A stretch of 64,000 nt of DNA from Volutella citrinella (Eukaryota > Ascomycota > Sordariomycetes > Hypocreales > Nectriaceae), in contig JAWZSP010000007.1 in the NCBI GenBank assembly GCA_034401135.1, positions 1,054,001 to 1,118,000 on the forward strand. The letters are read 5' to 3'. Under the pieces are notes generated by a model. It was not told the origin of the DNA and did no database searches. It saw only the letters and a list, made by a program, of their open reading frames with translations. The translations under genes were made by a program, and so were the position numbers. This document shows positions 12,452 through 22,915 of this stretch, piece by piece (within the stretch, counting starts at the first letter, position 1; every line of letters begins with the position of its first letter).

Positions 12452-13854
12452 GATTCGTAGCCTCAGTGGGATCAAAAAAAGGGGAGGTCAGCTGTCACAG
12501 AGTGCCGCAATCGCTGCGAAGGCGGCAATGCAGATGGTAGGATGTTCAGTCGGTGACGTAACACGGCGGGCCGTGTTAGGAGGCAGTTGGTTGACAAGTG
12601 AAGGTTATCGGGCGTGGAGACGGCGAGCTCAGCATTGATCTGGTCGGGGAGCTTGTCACAAGATGGGGCGGCACCTGAGTGGTCGCTGCAGGGGAGGGGC
12701 CAGTTGGACCACCCGCAGACCAGGTCCGGTGCAGCGGCAAAGAGGTTACCTTGCACAGTGTAGAATTAGAGCATTTTCAAGATAAAAGCAACCCAGGTCA
12801 CGAAAAAAAAACTTTTGCAGATCTCTTGTAGGGCATCAGAGGGGTGCTCATTTGGACAATCAAGACATTCCGCTGGGTTGGCTCATGTCTAAGATGGATT
12901 GGTAAGGCACGCAGTTGTATAAGTTGAACTGCCGTTGTGTTGGTGCGTCTGTGATTCCAGGACGACCAGGAGGCTGTTAGTGAGCCAAACATAGGTCGCA
13001 AACACAGTCTCAATGTGACGGCACAGTATCTCCAACACCGGGCCTAACCAAAGGAGCAAGACGATGCCCAGAAGCCGAGATGCACCCTTCGGCTCGCTCA
13101 GTGCCCAGCGACGGGAGGCTCACGATGCTCTGAAGAACAACGCCGGCGCCAGTCCCGGAGTGACCTAGCGCCGTATGTTCCCGCGACGGCATCGCTGATT
13201 GGGCAGTCGTGGCCGGCGGAGGAACCCCGGAGGAGGGCTCCTGGCCGGGGTAGGCACAAGCGACACGACGAGTAAGAGGGCGCGCAGCAGCGGTACGTAC
13301 CTAGGTACGTACCTGCGGGCCAGCTAACACAATGGGAAGTGACCCATTAGCACCAATGCGTTACAGCAGACGCAGGCCTTGGCTTATTCGGACCACGACA
13401 CCTAGAGAAAATCAGCGGCGGCCAGCATCAACAGCCATCCCGCGGCGCCTCATCGCACGCTCTTATTAATTCCATTTCACGTTTGCATCCATCGCTGCAT
13501 CCATCGCCAGTTGCTGGTCCTTCCTGCACCGCGGCAACTCACATTGTGCCCTGTGCTGGTGCTGTTGCTGCTGGCGTCTCGCCTCCTGTTGTTCAGGTTC
13601 CCAGTCGTCTTTCAAAATTCTTTCGCTGCCCTGGCTCTCTCACTCACTTCAACACGCTCGCCCCCCCATTTCATGCGCCGCCAGCATCCCCATCCCCCTC
13701 TCATTGCCGCTGCCATCCCCATCTGTCCTCTCATGATCACTGTCTGATCCCTCCTCCGCTTGTCTGCTTTTTCTGCGCATGACGCTGGACGCGGGCCCGG
13801 CCGGCCGTTACACGTTCCTTGCTGTACATCAGAGCCAGCAAGTCTCGGCTGACC
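12452..13854. other. Divergent intergenic region between mtc1 and the large nuclear protein
   Basis: About 1.4 kb shared by two divergently transcribed genes. It contains a perfect 22-bp palindrome at 13292-13313 (listed separately) and a long pyrimidine-rich leader (about 13480-13780) just before the plus-strand gene. No other gene is seen. Confidence 0.6.
13292..13313. repeat. Perfect 22-bp palindrome
   Basis: Two copies of the 10-mer GGTACGTACC flank a central TA, so the whole site equals its own reverse complement. The centre reads ACCTAGGT. It lies about 540 bases upstream of the large nuclear-protein gene and about 840 bases upstream of mtc1. Confidence 0.85.
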
Positions 13855-16800
13855 ATGGATCGAACGCGCCGTATCAACTTTCGCCGCCGCACCTCGGGTG
13901 CTTCTGCATCTCCTATATCCCCCTCAGATCCCTCCTTTGACATCAATCCGTCAACCAGCCCCGTGGTGCATCACGCGCAAACTAACACCACGCCGCAGTC
14001 GGCTCATACCGGCCGCCGCGCGAGCAAGCCGCTTCACGCCCATCCCTTCACCTTCTCACCTCCAACTAACAAAGGTGGCCTGAAGAAGCGCCCCTCTGCC
14101 ATGGACAACTCATCCGCAGTGGATGACGAGGAAAACGGTCCCAAGAAGGGTGGCCACAGTCTCAGAAAGCGCGCTCGCGTGGATTACACGTTTGAGCACA
14201 TTGAAGACGAAGGCCAAACAACCAACCCCGGCTCATCCACCCGGGGACGGAAACGCCGCTCTGAGACCAACTACGAGATTGAGGACTTCTGGAACTCAGA
14301 CTCTCGTAAGCGGAGAGGTGCCTCAATGGGTGCCGACACCACCCCATCGGGCCGCCGGAGGAACCCGTCACGCAAGTCAAGCGAGCTCAAGGCCTACCAT
14401 GAGGCAATTGAAGATGACGATAACGACGTCCAAGACACCATTGAAGTCGGCGTCTCTTATTCAGACGTCGATGAATCTGGCTCCCGAGCACACAGCTGGT
14501 CTAACCCATCATCACCCCGCTCTGACAAGGCGCCTCCACAGAGAGAAAATCGGACCTCGTCTCCGAGCAGCTATCGCAAACCCCAATCCATTGACGACAG
14601 CAAAGAGCTTGTCGGGAGTCCCAAAGAAATTTCTGAGAAAACCGCTGCTGCAGATTCTGCCTCTCAGCCTGCAGATTCTCTACAAGACCAGCCCACTAAA
14701 TCGGACCCAGTGAAACAAGGTTCAGAGCGTCCCAGGACCCCTCTATCTGCAGAAGCTCCTCCCCCTGCGGAGAAGCCGTCTGCTGAGCCTCTTCCAGCCC
14801 CAGCAGAGAGTCAGGTCAATGGCGATAGCAAAACGGAGTCCCAAAAACCCGCCCCGGAAGAGACAAAGGAACCTGCTACTGAGGTTTCTGAGCCCGCTGG
14901 GGCGGTGAAGGAGGAGATTAAGGAGTTGCCTGCGGACGACGCACAAAAAGAGCCTTCACAAGACGAAGGAGACAAGATGGACATCGATCCAGCGGATGAT
15001 CAGGACCAGGATACGGAAATGACTGTTCCGGAGACTCTATCCGAAGAAGCTAGGGCTACAAAAGAAGAAGTCGTTGAGGCGAACAGTGATAAGCCAGAAC
15101 CTGATACGAAAGTACCTAAGAAGTCTATGGACGACAGCAAGCTTAGGGAGCTCCAAGAACCCTCTGGGAACAAGGACGCGGAAGAGTCCTCGAAAGCCGC
15201 AGATCCCCAGCCGATTGATGAGCCGCAGGATCGGGAGCCTGGGGAATCACAAAACGTCGAAGCGCCTCAAGAGGCTGCAGAACCCGTGCGGCCCGACGAT
15301 GACGACAAGAACCTTGAGCGGCCAACAGAAACTGCGGAGATGGAAACTGCGGTGACCAAAGCTGTTGAAGAGGCCAAAGAGGCAAGGGAGGCTGCTCCTG
15401 AAAAGCCAACTGCCGAAATTACAAAAAGCGCTCTGGAAAAGGCAGATTCACCCACAGCCCCTCCATTGGCTGCGGACAAAGACCCCGAAGGCGAAGTCGT
15501 TCAAGCCGAAACCAACAAAGAGCCCGCCGAAGCATCGGTGGAGGACAGCAAGGGTGAACTGAACAGTGAACCAAAAGACGACCCCTCAACCGATTCACCA
15601 GCGCCCGCTGCTGATATTGAACCGTCAACAGAAGAGCTCGAGGTGGCATCCACGCAAGAAGAGCCGACTGACGATCCTGAGCCTACCGAAAAGAAGGTCG
15701 TTACACCCACACTCTTGTCTGAGACAGACACCGAGTCACCTGCCAAACCAGAGCTCAAGTCGAGCCCCCAAAAGATGCCTGCGCCTCGGGCAATAATTTC
15801 ACGGCCACAGCCTACGCCTGTAGGTCGTTGGGCCAGCCTTACCCCCTACGTCGATGGAGAGTACATATCATATCCAGAGAAGAAGGGGCGCTCCGACGAC
15901 GATGCAGCTACTGACGAGCCCACGCCCGACGGGAAGGACACTGATCGTGACGGAATGGATATGGAACCGATGGTCGAGGATAACGACGATAATGCCGACA
16001 CGGCGGCGCCAGATGCGCCAACGCCGGCAGTCAACACGCCCACTCGAGGATCGCCAGTCCCAGATTCAACCGACCCTACGGCTTTCAACTCGCCCGCGCC
16101 CGTAGGCGATGATGCAGATGACGCGGACATCAGTGAATCGCAGGAGCCGCCCGAAAAGCGAAGGTACTTCAGGTATCGTAAGCTTCGGGACCCTGAAGAA
16201 TACATCTCAGCGCTTGAGAACTGTGAAGATATGACTACGAATGACCTGTACGAGATTCTTGAAGCCGTCAATGTCTCTCTTGTGCAGTGGCAACAGGAAT
16301 GGACTGGGCTAGGCAAGATTGTTGATGACTACGAGAATGCATCGCGACGAAGGGCAGCTGATCTCAAGTACGAAAACCGCACTCGAAATCTCCACCAGCA
16401 CGGTGTCAACTACGAGGAGCCCGATTTCGGAGTGAAGGGATACAAGTCGCGTGAGAAGGAGGGCATGACGGAGACGAGGTACCTCCAGGCCCAAGACCGC
16501 ATCATGGCAGCTGCCTATGGCTTCGAATACGATCCTCATCCGTCCAAGATTGGCAAGCAAAACCCGGAAACGCAACAGATTGGCATCATGACGCGTGGTA
16601 GGTCATTGCGGAACCAGCCGAGGCAGACTGCCAAAGCAACCGAGACAGAGGAAGTCACGGGCAAGAGACAGCGAAAGCCAGTTCAACTCTTTGACCCAGC
16701 GGTGCAGGACGTCAGCCGAAGCTCGACGCCGGTTCCCACACGTGGCCGCCGGAAGAGGAATGGCAACGGCGATGGCGACGATAACATGCTACAGCCCACT

Positions 16801-17982
16801 GCCAGCTTCAACTCCGAAATGGGCTCTGACGGTGAATCGGCACCTAAGACCCGGCGCCGACGCGGACCCCGTGGCAAGAACGCGGTGCCTAGCATCATTG
16901 AAGACCTACTGCCGGAAGATGGGGACGACTCCGCCGCACAGGAAGAGGTCCCCAAGTCCACGCGAAGAGGGCGCGGGCGGCCAGCAGTCAGATACGAAGA
17001 GGCTGATCCTAACGAGTTTATCGACGACGAGCCCGAGCTGAAGCAACCCCGACGGACGCACATGCTCACTCTCAAGATCCCCAGGAGCAAGAATTTGAGC
17101 GAGCCGCCATCCTCGGCTATTACCGATAATGGGGATTCCCGCCCCTCGACAGCGGATTCTGACTCGACCTCGCACACAGCCGAGTCTTCTTACTCGTTCC
17201 GACCCAAACGCCAGAAGCGCTTCCGCGACGATGCTGATGAGAACGGGGATGCTTCGCAACAGCCCCCTAAGAAGAGAGGCAAGCGAACAAGCGGTATTCC
17301 CCAGGCTACCGACCGTCCCATTCCCTCCAGCAGCCAGCAGGTAGTTGAGCCATCGCAAACCCCCAGCAGCCGTAAAATCCAGAAAATCAAGGTTGTACGA
17401 TCCGTCCCTGAACCCCGAAACAACGGCACCGCCGACGAAGGCGAGGAGCCTGCCAAGGATTACAAGTCGATGACCAAATCCGAGAAGATGTCGGCCTCCA
17501 TGAAGAGTAAGTTGAACGCGGATATACCTTTCACAGACCTTGCATCTAATAACGTTGCTGCAGATCGTTGGGCGAATGGAAACATGGCCGGCGCCGTCGA
17601 GAAGCGCAAGGCAACGCTGGCGGCCAAGAAAGCTGCTCAGGCCGCGGCCGAGCAGAAGCTGGGCATCATTGCTCCCAAGCCCAAGTCGAAGGCCGCAGCC
17701 AAAAAGGAGGCTGCTCTGCAGATGCAACAGCAGCAACAACACCCTCAGCATCCGCAGCCGCTGCCTCGACAGCCTCAACACCAGCCGCCACCTCACCCGC
17801 ATCATCAGCATCATCATCCTCATCAACATCCGCACCATCAACAGCACCTACTGCCACAGCAGATGCACCAGCATCCCCAGCATCCCCAGCACCCGCAGCA
17901 TCCGCCACACCCGGGCGCGGGCCACCCCGGCTACGTCCACGGAATGCCCGGCATGGGCTATCCATACCCGCCGCCCATGTAA
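13855..17982 (+). CDS. Large disordered, probably chromatin-associated protein with AT-hook-like motif
   Basis: I do not recognise a named family. Exons 13855-17506 and 17564-17982 give 1356 residues. Residues 1-760 are mostly disordered and rich in Glu, Pro, Ser and Lys, with basic nuclear-localisation-like runs (KKRPS, RKRRS, RKRRG). A compact, more conserved-looking segment of about 160 residues follows (about 766-925), beginning KRRYFRYRKL and containing ENCEDMTTNDLYEILEAVN. An AT-hook-like RRGRGRPAV lies around residue 1030. Near residue 1206 is KSEKMSASMKNRWANGNM, which resembles the short NUMOD3-type DNA-binding repeat. The last 85 residues are very His/Pro/Gln-rich. The 57-nt intron has a GTAAGT donor, CTAAT branch-like site and CTGCAG acceptor; because it is a multiple of three without a stop, retention would add 19 residues net. 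Start chosen for its GACCATGG context. A nuclear role is inference. Confidence 0.8.
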   Translation: MDRTRRINFRRRTSGASASPISPSDPSFDINPSTSPVVHHAQTNTTPQSAHTGRRASKPLHAHPFTFSPPTNKGGLKKRPSAMDNSSAVDDEENGPKKGGHSLRKRARVDYTFEHIEDEGQTTNPGSSTRGRKRRSETNYEIEDFWNSDSRKRRGASMGADTTPSGRRRNPSRKSSELKAYHEAIEDDDNDVQDTIEVGVSYSDVDESGSRAHSWSNPSSPRSDKAPPQRENRTSSPSSYRKPQSIDDSKELVGSPKEISEKTAAADSASQPADSLQDQPTKSDPVKQGSERPRTPLSAEAPPPAEKPSAEPLPAPAESQVNGDSKTESQKPAPEETKEPATEVSEPAGAVKEEIKELPADDAQKEPSQDEGDKMDIDPADDQDQDTEMTVPETLSEEARATKEEVVEANSDKPEPDTKVPKKSMDDSKLRELQEPSGNKDAEESSKAADPQPIDEPQDREPGESQNVEAPQEAAEPVRPDDDDKNLERPTETAEMETAVTKAVEEAKEAREAAPEKPTAEITKSALEKADSPTAPPLAADKDPEGEVVQAETNKEPAEASVEDSKGELNSEPKDDPSTDSPAPAADIEPSTEELEVASTQEEPTDDPEPTEKKVVTPTLLSETDTESPAKPELKSSPQKMPAPRAIISRPQPTPVGRWASLTPYVDGEYISYPEKKGRSDDDAATDEPTPDGKDTDRDGMDMEPMVEDNDDNADTAAPDAPTPAVNTPTRGSPVPDSTDPTAFNSPAPVGDDADDADISESQEPPEKRRYFRYRKLRDPEEYISALENCEDMTTNDLYEILEAVNVSLVQWQQEWTGLGKIVDDYENASRRRAADLKYENRTRNLHQHGVNYEEPDFGVKGYKSREKEGMTETRYLQAQDRIMAAAYGFEYDPHPSKIGKQNPETQQIGIMTRGRSLRNQPRQTAKATETEEVTGKRQRKPVQLFDPAVQDVSRSSTPVPTRGRRKRNGNGDGDDNMLQPTASFNSEMGSDGESAPKTRRRRGPRGKNAVPSIIEDLLPEDGDDSAAQEEVPKSTRRGRGRPAVRYEEADPNEFIDDEPELKQPRRTHMLTLKIPRSKNLSEPPSSAITDNGDSRPSTADSDSTSHTAESSYSFRPKRQKRFRDDADENGDASQQPPKKRGKRTSGIPQATDRPIPSSSQQVVEPSQTPSSRKIQKIKVVRSVPEPRNNGTADEGEEPAKDYKSMTKSEKMSASMKSKLNADIPFTDLASNNVAADRWANGNMAGAVEKRKATLAAKKAAQAAAEQKLGIIAPKPKSKAAAKKEAALQMQQQQQHPQHPQPLPRQPQHQPPPHPHHQHHHPHQHPHHQQHLLPQQMHQHPQHPQHPQHPPHPGAGHPGYVHGMPGMGYPYPPPM

Positions 17983-19249
17983 AAGGCAGGTCCCGCGCTC
18001 ATACGTCGCCAGAAGGCGCCATCGATACCATCCAAGATGGCATCATTCATTGCTCTAATGCCCGAGAAACAACGCAAGCCACATGTTCCCGGGGACATTC
18101 CTCCGCAGCGATTTCGTATTTCCTATTGTACTATTCACCAAAGCAAGGAGGACCGGGATGCAGGGGTGCTGCAAAAATGGCAGCCATCTCCCGCCGTCAG
18201 GGGCAGTACATACCACCGCTCTGTGTGACTAATGGATAGGTGATCCAGAGAGGTTTTGGATGTTGCACGTACCTGTATATTAGATCGTCCCCTTTGTCCT
18301 TCTTTTTTTTCCTAAATTGGTCTTGACCGCGTCCTTTGTCCTTGCATATCATTGGTGGAGCAGGGGTGGCTGGTCTAAGTGTTGGGGTTTTTTCCGCTGA
18401 GCGCTTCCGATCGGATGGCTGTGCGAAGTGGTGCCTCGAAGCAAGCGCAAAAGCCTTTGATAAGTTAACCTGCATATACGTCTATTCATTCTGAGTTTGA
18501 AATTTATTCCCCCATTAGTGATACGAAGTGAAGTTAGTGGCTGGGGTTATGTAGCTCCAGATGAAAGTATTGCCAAATAGCGGGACGAGTGAAGTAGAAG
18601 TCACTCTGCAGCCAACTGATCTCAGATATCCTTATAAACTCGCCCGAGGGATCAAGAAAAAGCCGGTACTACCAGGAGTCAATAAAACCAAGTTCTTCCC
18701 AGCTACATCAGTTCCATCCATATTCCGACCAAATTGCCTAATTCGGCTGTTTTATAATGGCACATAGGGTAGGCCGTCATTAGTAGAGATGAGTCCCCGT
18801 TGTCGAGTCTTTTCCTAATCGGGCCAAACTAACGCACCAAAGACCGCAGAGGCGTCCACATGCAGTTTCTCAACTGAACAGAATCACGCAGACAGCCTGT
18901 GATTGGCTTCGGCCAATTGAGATGGGCACGAGAATAACAATGTCAGGTCGGAATCGCAAATCGACATTCACTGGAAGCTTTTGCGAGGAGCATCTACGGC
19001 GACAGAAGCCACGATGAGGGAGAGCGAGAGAGCCAAGCACTTGAAGTGATTTTGTTTTGTCCTTGATGTGATGCCTGGTATGTGAATCATCCTTACACGC
19101 CGCAACCGAAATGCAGAGCCTGCCAATCCAGCGACTAACTTCCCATTCCGCCAAAATCCCCGTTTTTATAAGGAAGAAGGGGCCTTCGCGCTCTATTTCA
19201 TCGCATCGGGACAGAACAACGCCTTTTGTCTTTCCTTCCCCAGAGCACC
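17983..19249. other. Convergent 3' region before rpl23; no gene seen
   Basis: Contains the 3' regions of the large nuclear protein and of rpl23, which converge here. The stretch 18480-18780 is relatively AT-rich. No supported gene. Confidence 0.5.
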
Positions 19250-20280
19250 TTACATGACGACGCCAGAGTTGCTGGCAATACGCTGCGAGACGACGAGTTA
19301 GACAAACGGACACACCCCGGAGAAAAAGGGAGGGGTGGACTTACGGGCCACAGCTCAGCAGCCTCCTTGCCGACGGGGCCAGTGATGGCGGAGCCCTTCA
19401 TCTCACCCTTGGGGTTGACGATGACACCGGCGTTGTCCTCGAAGTAAAGGAAGACACCGTCGAAGCGCTTCCAGGGCTTGGATTGCCGGACAATGACGGC
19501 AGTGTGCACCTTCTTTCGAAGCTCGGGCTTACCCTTCTTGACGGTGGCGACGACCATGTCGCCGACACCGCCGGCGGGAAGGCGGTTCAGGCGGGCACCG
19601 ATACCCTTGACGGCGATGATGTAGAGGTTACGGGCGCCCGAGTTGTCGGCGCAGTTCATGACGGCACCGCTGTGGCAGGAGTGTTAGCGTCGCCTCGGGG
19701 TTGGGAGGAGCCCTAGAAGCTCATGACTGGCGTCGGGTGCAGTGCAACGTACACAGGGAGACCGAGGGTCATCTTAAGCTTGCCACCAGGGGCACCACGA
19801 CTATTCACATCAATGTCAGTATTCCGCTGGCCAGCATGATTGTATAATCAAGCCCCCAAGAGCCCTGGGGAGGTCTGCTGCCATATTCCGCGATTTTGTG
19901 TGTCGGAGGACGATGGCCCATGGAGCCGTAATCGAGAGGGACGGAAGAGTCGTCGAAGGAATTGCGAAGAAATTTAGGTACGTCTCGAAAACGCATTTCC
20001 CAAGAAGCCATTGTCGCAGTGCAGCCGAAGGTTGGTTTTTCGCTGTATTGCAGCGATGCTGGAATTTTTGGTCGTCGTGTGCGTTGTTGTGTGGTCGCCC
20101 AGTCCGTCCTCCTTCTCACTCCCCTCCTCCTCCCCCCCGCCAAAAATCGATGCGAGGCAGATTGATGGGGGTGTGCGTCGACGTCGTCTGGATCGCGCGG
20201 GACCTCGCTTCGTGGAATATGGCATGGACCTCGCAGAGCAGATGAGGGTGATCGAGGTAGACTTACGAGAGCTTGGCCAT
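19250..20280 (-). CDS. rpl23: 60S ribosomal protein uL14 (RPL23)
   Basis: Cytosolic large-subunit protein at the subunit interface. Four exons: 20280-20267, 19800-19753, 19669-19345 and 19282-19250, giving 139 residues, the normal length. The first exon has only 14 nt (MAKLS with a split codon), followed by a 466-nt intron, the longest in the window; long first introns are common in fungal ribosomal protein genes. The spliced protein contains the family hallmarks [46 protein letters not shown] and [12 protein letters not shown]. All introns have good donors (GTAAGT, GTACGT, GTAAGT). The last exon encodes just 10 residues and ends with Met. Assignment is certain. Confidence 0.98.
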
Positions 20281-21568
20281 TGTGTCGGGTTGTGTGTGGC
20301 GTTACTTCGTGAAGATATCGTGCCGAGTCTCGAGATGCCTGGACCAAGAGCTTTTCAGGCGAGCAGAAATGATTGATTTTTGTGATTCGGGTAGGGTTTT
20401 GCGAATTAGCTGGATTCTGCTGGGCGCCCCACTTTAGGCTCACCGCCTACCTCAACGAGCCGGAGGCGAGCAAAGGACCCACATATTGAGGGCTCCGCGA
20501 TTGCAGGCCACACTTTGACTCTTTTGGAGGGAGGGAGGGAAGTGGCTTGAAGGGACGTAGCCAAATGGTTAAGGTGAGCTGGGCAAAGTGATTTGCACCA
20601 GCGGCGCCTGGGGTACAATGAACGATGACTGCCCATCATCAACCAACATACTCTCAACCAACAGAGTGTGTTGCTGCACAAAATCGAGATACCTGAGGAT
20701 TGGTCAATCATTTCCCGGCTGAGTGGGTTATGCCTTCTTGGTTCTTGTGCAGACACCTCTGATGCTTGAGTGGTGCCTCCGCTTGCATTACTTGGAAGGC
20801 AGTTGTCTGTTCTGGTAATGGTGATATATGGGGTAGCCGTCCTACACTCCGTATTGGGGCTGCTTGGGTATGACTGAGATATGTGTGGAGGCGGTTGAGT
20901 TGCTTTGTGTGAAACCCACGTCTTTCTTTCGTTCTAATGAGCATTTCATTCTATCCGCGTGTGCTGCACTCGTGCACACCATCCACCTCCATGCTTGACG
21001 CCCAAACGCGGTAGCTTTGTCAGAGGATACTGATGAAAACATGAATAGACATGAGCAATGATTGCTCCTAGTCCCATTGGCCAGCCCTCCATCTCAGACC
21101 CGACTTACCTCCTGTCATGTACTCCCTAGGGAGCATTGCACTGCTCCACCGCGCATTCAGTGGCTAATACAGACAGGGATGGCCACAGCGACCCTCGGTT
21201 CTTCCACTTCCTGACAAACCCCTAGGCTTCTTTGACTCGGCCCCGGGCGCTTTACACCGGACGGCCCGTACCCCACCATCGGCCCCCGGCCGGCAGACCT
21301 CGGTTGCGTGCCGTCTTTGTCCTCCCCCCTCCCCCCGCAAGCCACCCACCACCACCACCTGGGGAGCTGCGCTCACATGCGCACCTCTCCAGCTCCCTCA
21401 CCCTCGCCCTGACCCATGCCGCCCTCAATCCAGGCCATTGGGCGGCCGATCTGTCAGTGTAATCTCATTAAAGCGGTATTAGGTAGTGCCCACGCGCCGC
21501 CTCCATGGGCCAGCCGCAGCTTCTCTAGACTCGCCCGCCCATCGTCGCCTCCCACCACAATCGTCATC
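20281..21568. other. Divergent intergenic region between rpl23 and the Nudix gene
   Basis: About 1.3 kb holding both promoters. A sequence like a polymerase III A box (TAGCCAAATGGTTAAGG, about 20559) was inspected but does not belong to a foldable tRNA. The right end (21290-21420) is strongly C-rich. Confidence 0.55.
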
Positions 21569-22702
21569 ATGGCCGGCTCCAACCAGATCCGCTACTCTTC
21601 GTCCGCGTCGTCCGAAAGGGCCAAGCGCGAGCTCGCAGAACCGCGACCCAGCTCGTCGGTCGTGCTGCTGTCGCCCCAGAATGAAGTCCTCCTGCTGCAC
21701 CGCGTCCAGACGTCCTCGTCCTTTGCGTCGGCTCATGTCTTCCCCGGAGGCAACCTGGATCCGTTCCACGACGGCGAGATTCCAGCGCCGGGCTCGCCGG
21801 GGCGCCATGTTGACGGACCGGCCTACCGGCTAGGAGCCATTCGAGAGACGTTTGAGGAGACAGGCATTCTGCTGGCCAAGAAGGACGGCGAGCTGGTCAA
21901 TCTGTCGACAGAGGAGAGGGAAGCGGCACGAAAAAGGGTGCATGGCAACGAGGTCAAGTTCATGGACTTTCTAAACTCCATCGGTGCTGAACCAGACGTC
22001 GGTCCGTACCGACCCCCTCGTAAACCCGGTGTCGGCGCCGTTGCTAACGCAGTATCAACAGGTGCTCTGCATCCCTTCACCAGGTGGATCACGCCCGCAT
22101 TAAACATCAAGCGCTTCACCACCCAGATGTACGTCTACATGCTCCCGCTGTCGCGCGGCCACATGCCCTCGTCGATGCTCATCCCCACGCCCGACGGCGG
22201 CGTCGAGCACACGGCCGCCGACTTCGCCCCCATCCAGTCGTTCCTCTCCCGCGTGCCGTCCAGCTCGCCCGACCCCATCATCATGTTCCCGCCCCAGTAC
22301 TTCCTCCTCTCCCTCATCGCCAAGACCTTCGCCGGCCCCTCCGGCAGCATCGAGGAAGGCCCCCTGCAGGCCTCGGTGCAGCGCAGGCGCCTCGTCAAGT
22401 TCCTGAGGCGCGTGCCCACCGCCGAGACGGACAAGGGAAAGCAGCACCCCACCGCGTCCATCCGTTGGGCGGACAAGGTCATGAGCCCTCAGACGCTATT
22501 CCTCAGGAAGAGCGACGGCAAGGTCATCTTATCGCTCGAAAAGGCTGGACCGGAGTTGAGGGGGACCGAGAGGGGCGGCGACTGGGAAAGGGTCGTACTG
22601 GTGAATTTCGGCAAGGGAGGGCCGACTGATGTGGAGATTCGACGGAGAGAGGACGTTCTCCAGGAGCAGAGGCAATACGACGCAGACAATGAGAAGCTGT
22701 AA
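21569..22702 (+). CDS. Nudix hydrolase, NUDT19-like
   Basis: Predicted diphosphatase; human NUDT19 relatives cleave CoA and acyl-CoA, but the fungal substrate is not certain. Exons 21569-22001 and 22062-22702 give 357 residues. The Nudix box is split by a loop as in NUDT19: FPGGNLD at 58-64, then GAIRETFEETGI with Arg92, Glu93, Glu96 and Glu97 as metal-binding candidates. Removing the 60-nt intron (GTCCGT donor, GCTAAC branch site, CAACAG acceptor) joins PDVG to ALHPFTRWITP, the normal family spacing. The intron is in frame and stop-free. The open frame extends 51 codons upstream to an ATG at 21416; that extension is Arg/Ser-rich and could be a mitochondrial presequence, but the start at 21569 gives the more usual N-terminus. 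Confidence 0.88.
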   Translation: MAGSNQIRYSSSASSERAKRELAEPRPSSSVVLLSPQNEVLLLHRVQTSSSFASAHVFPGGNLDPFHDGEIPAPGSPGRHVDGPAYRLGAIRETFEETGILLAKKDGELVNLSTEEREAARKRVHGNEVKFMDFLNSIGAEPDVGPYRPPRKPGVGAVANAVSTGALHPFTRWITPALNIKRFTTQMYVYMLPLSRGHMPSSMLIPTPDGGVEHTAADFAPIQSFLSRVPSSSPDPIIMFPPQYFLLSLIAKTFAGPSGSIEEGPLQASVQRRRLVKFLRRVPTAETDKGKQHPTASIRWADKVMSPQTLFLRKSDGKVILSLEKAGPELRGTERGGDWERVVLVNFGKGGPTDVEIRRREDVLQEQRQYDADNEKL

Positions 22703-22915
22703 TCGGTCCCGTTGCACCATTGCACCCGGCGCGCTGAGGAAATCGAGGGGCAAGCACTGTTTCTTCTGACTTCCATGAGCATGCAATGGATCAGTAGAGT
22801 AGAGAGACGCACACGGCATGGTGTTGTGTAAAGCAGAGTGGAACTCGTTATTATCCTAATGGGAGAGGCCTTAACTCCACCGGGTATCATACATTTCATA
22901 CCAGTTCCCAACAAA

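Noticed and set aside
16906..17847. 313-codon antisense frame in the large nuclear-protein gene
   Set aside because: Leu/Arg-rich translation opposite the His/Gln-rich tail; no independent start, splice or domain evidence.
19801..20266. Box C/D snoRNA in the long rpl23 intron
   Set aside because: No TGATGA-type box C paired with a CTGA box at suitable distance was visible on the transcribed strand.
20550..20640. Possible tRNA on the plus strand
   Set aside because: An A-box-like TAGCCAAATGGTTAAGG is present, but no pairing acceptor stem, no clear anticodon arm and no GGTTCGANNCC B box follow.
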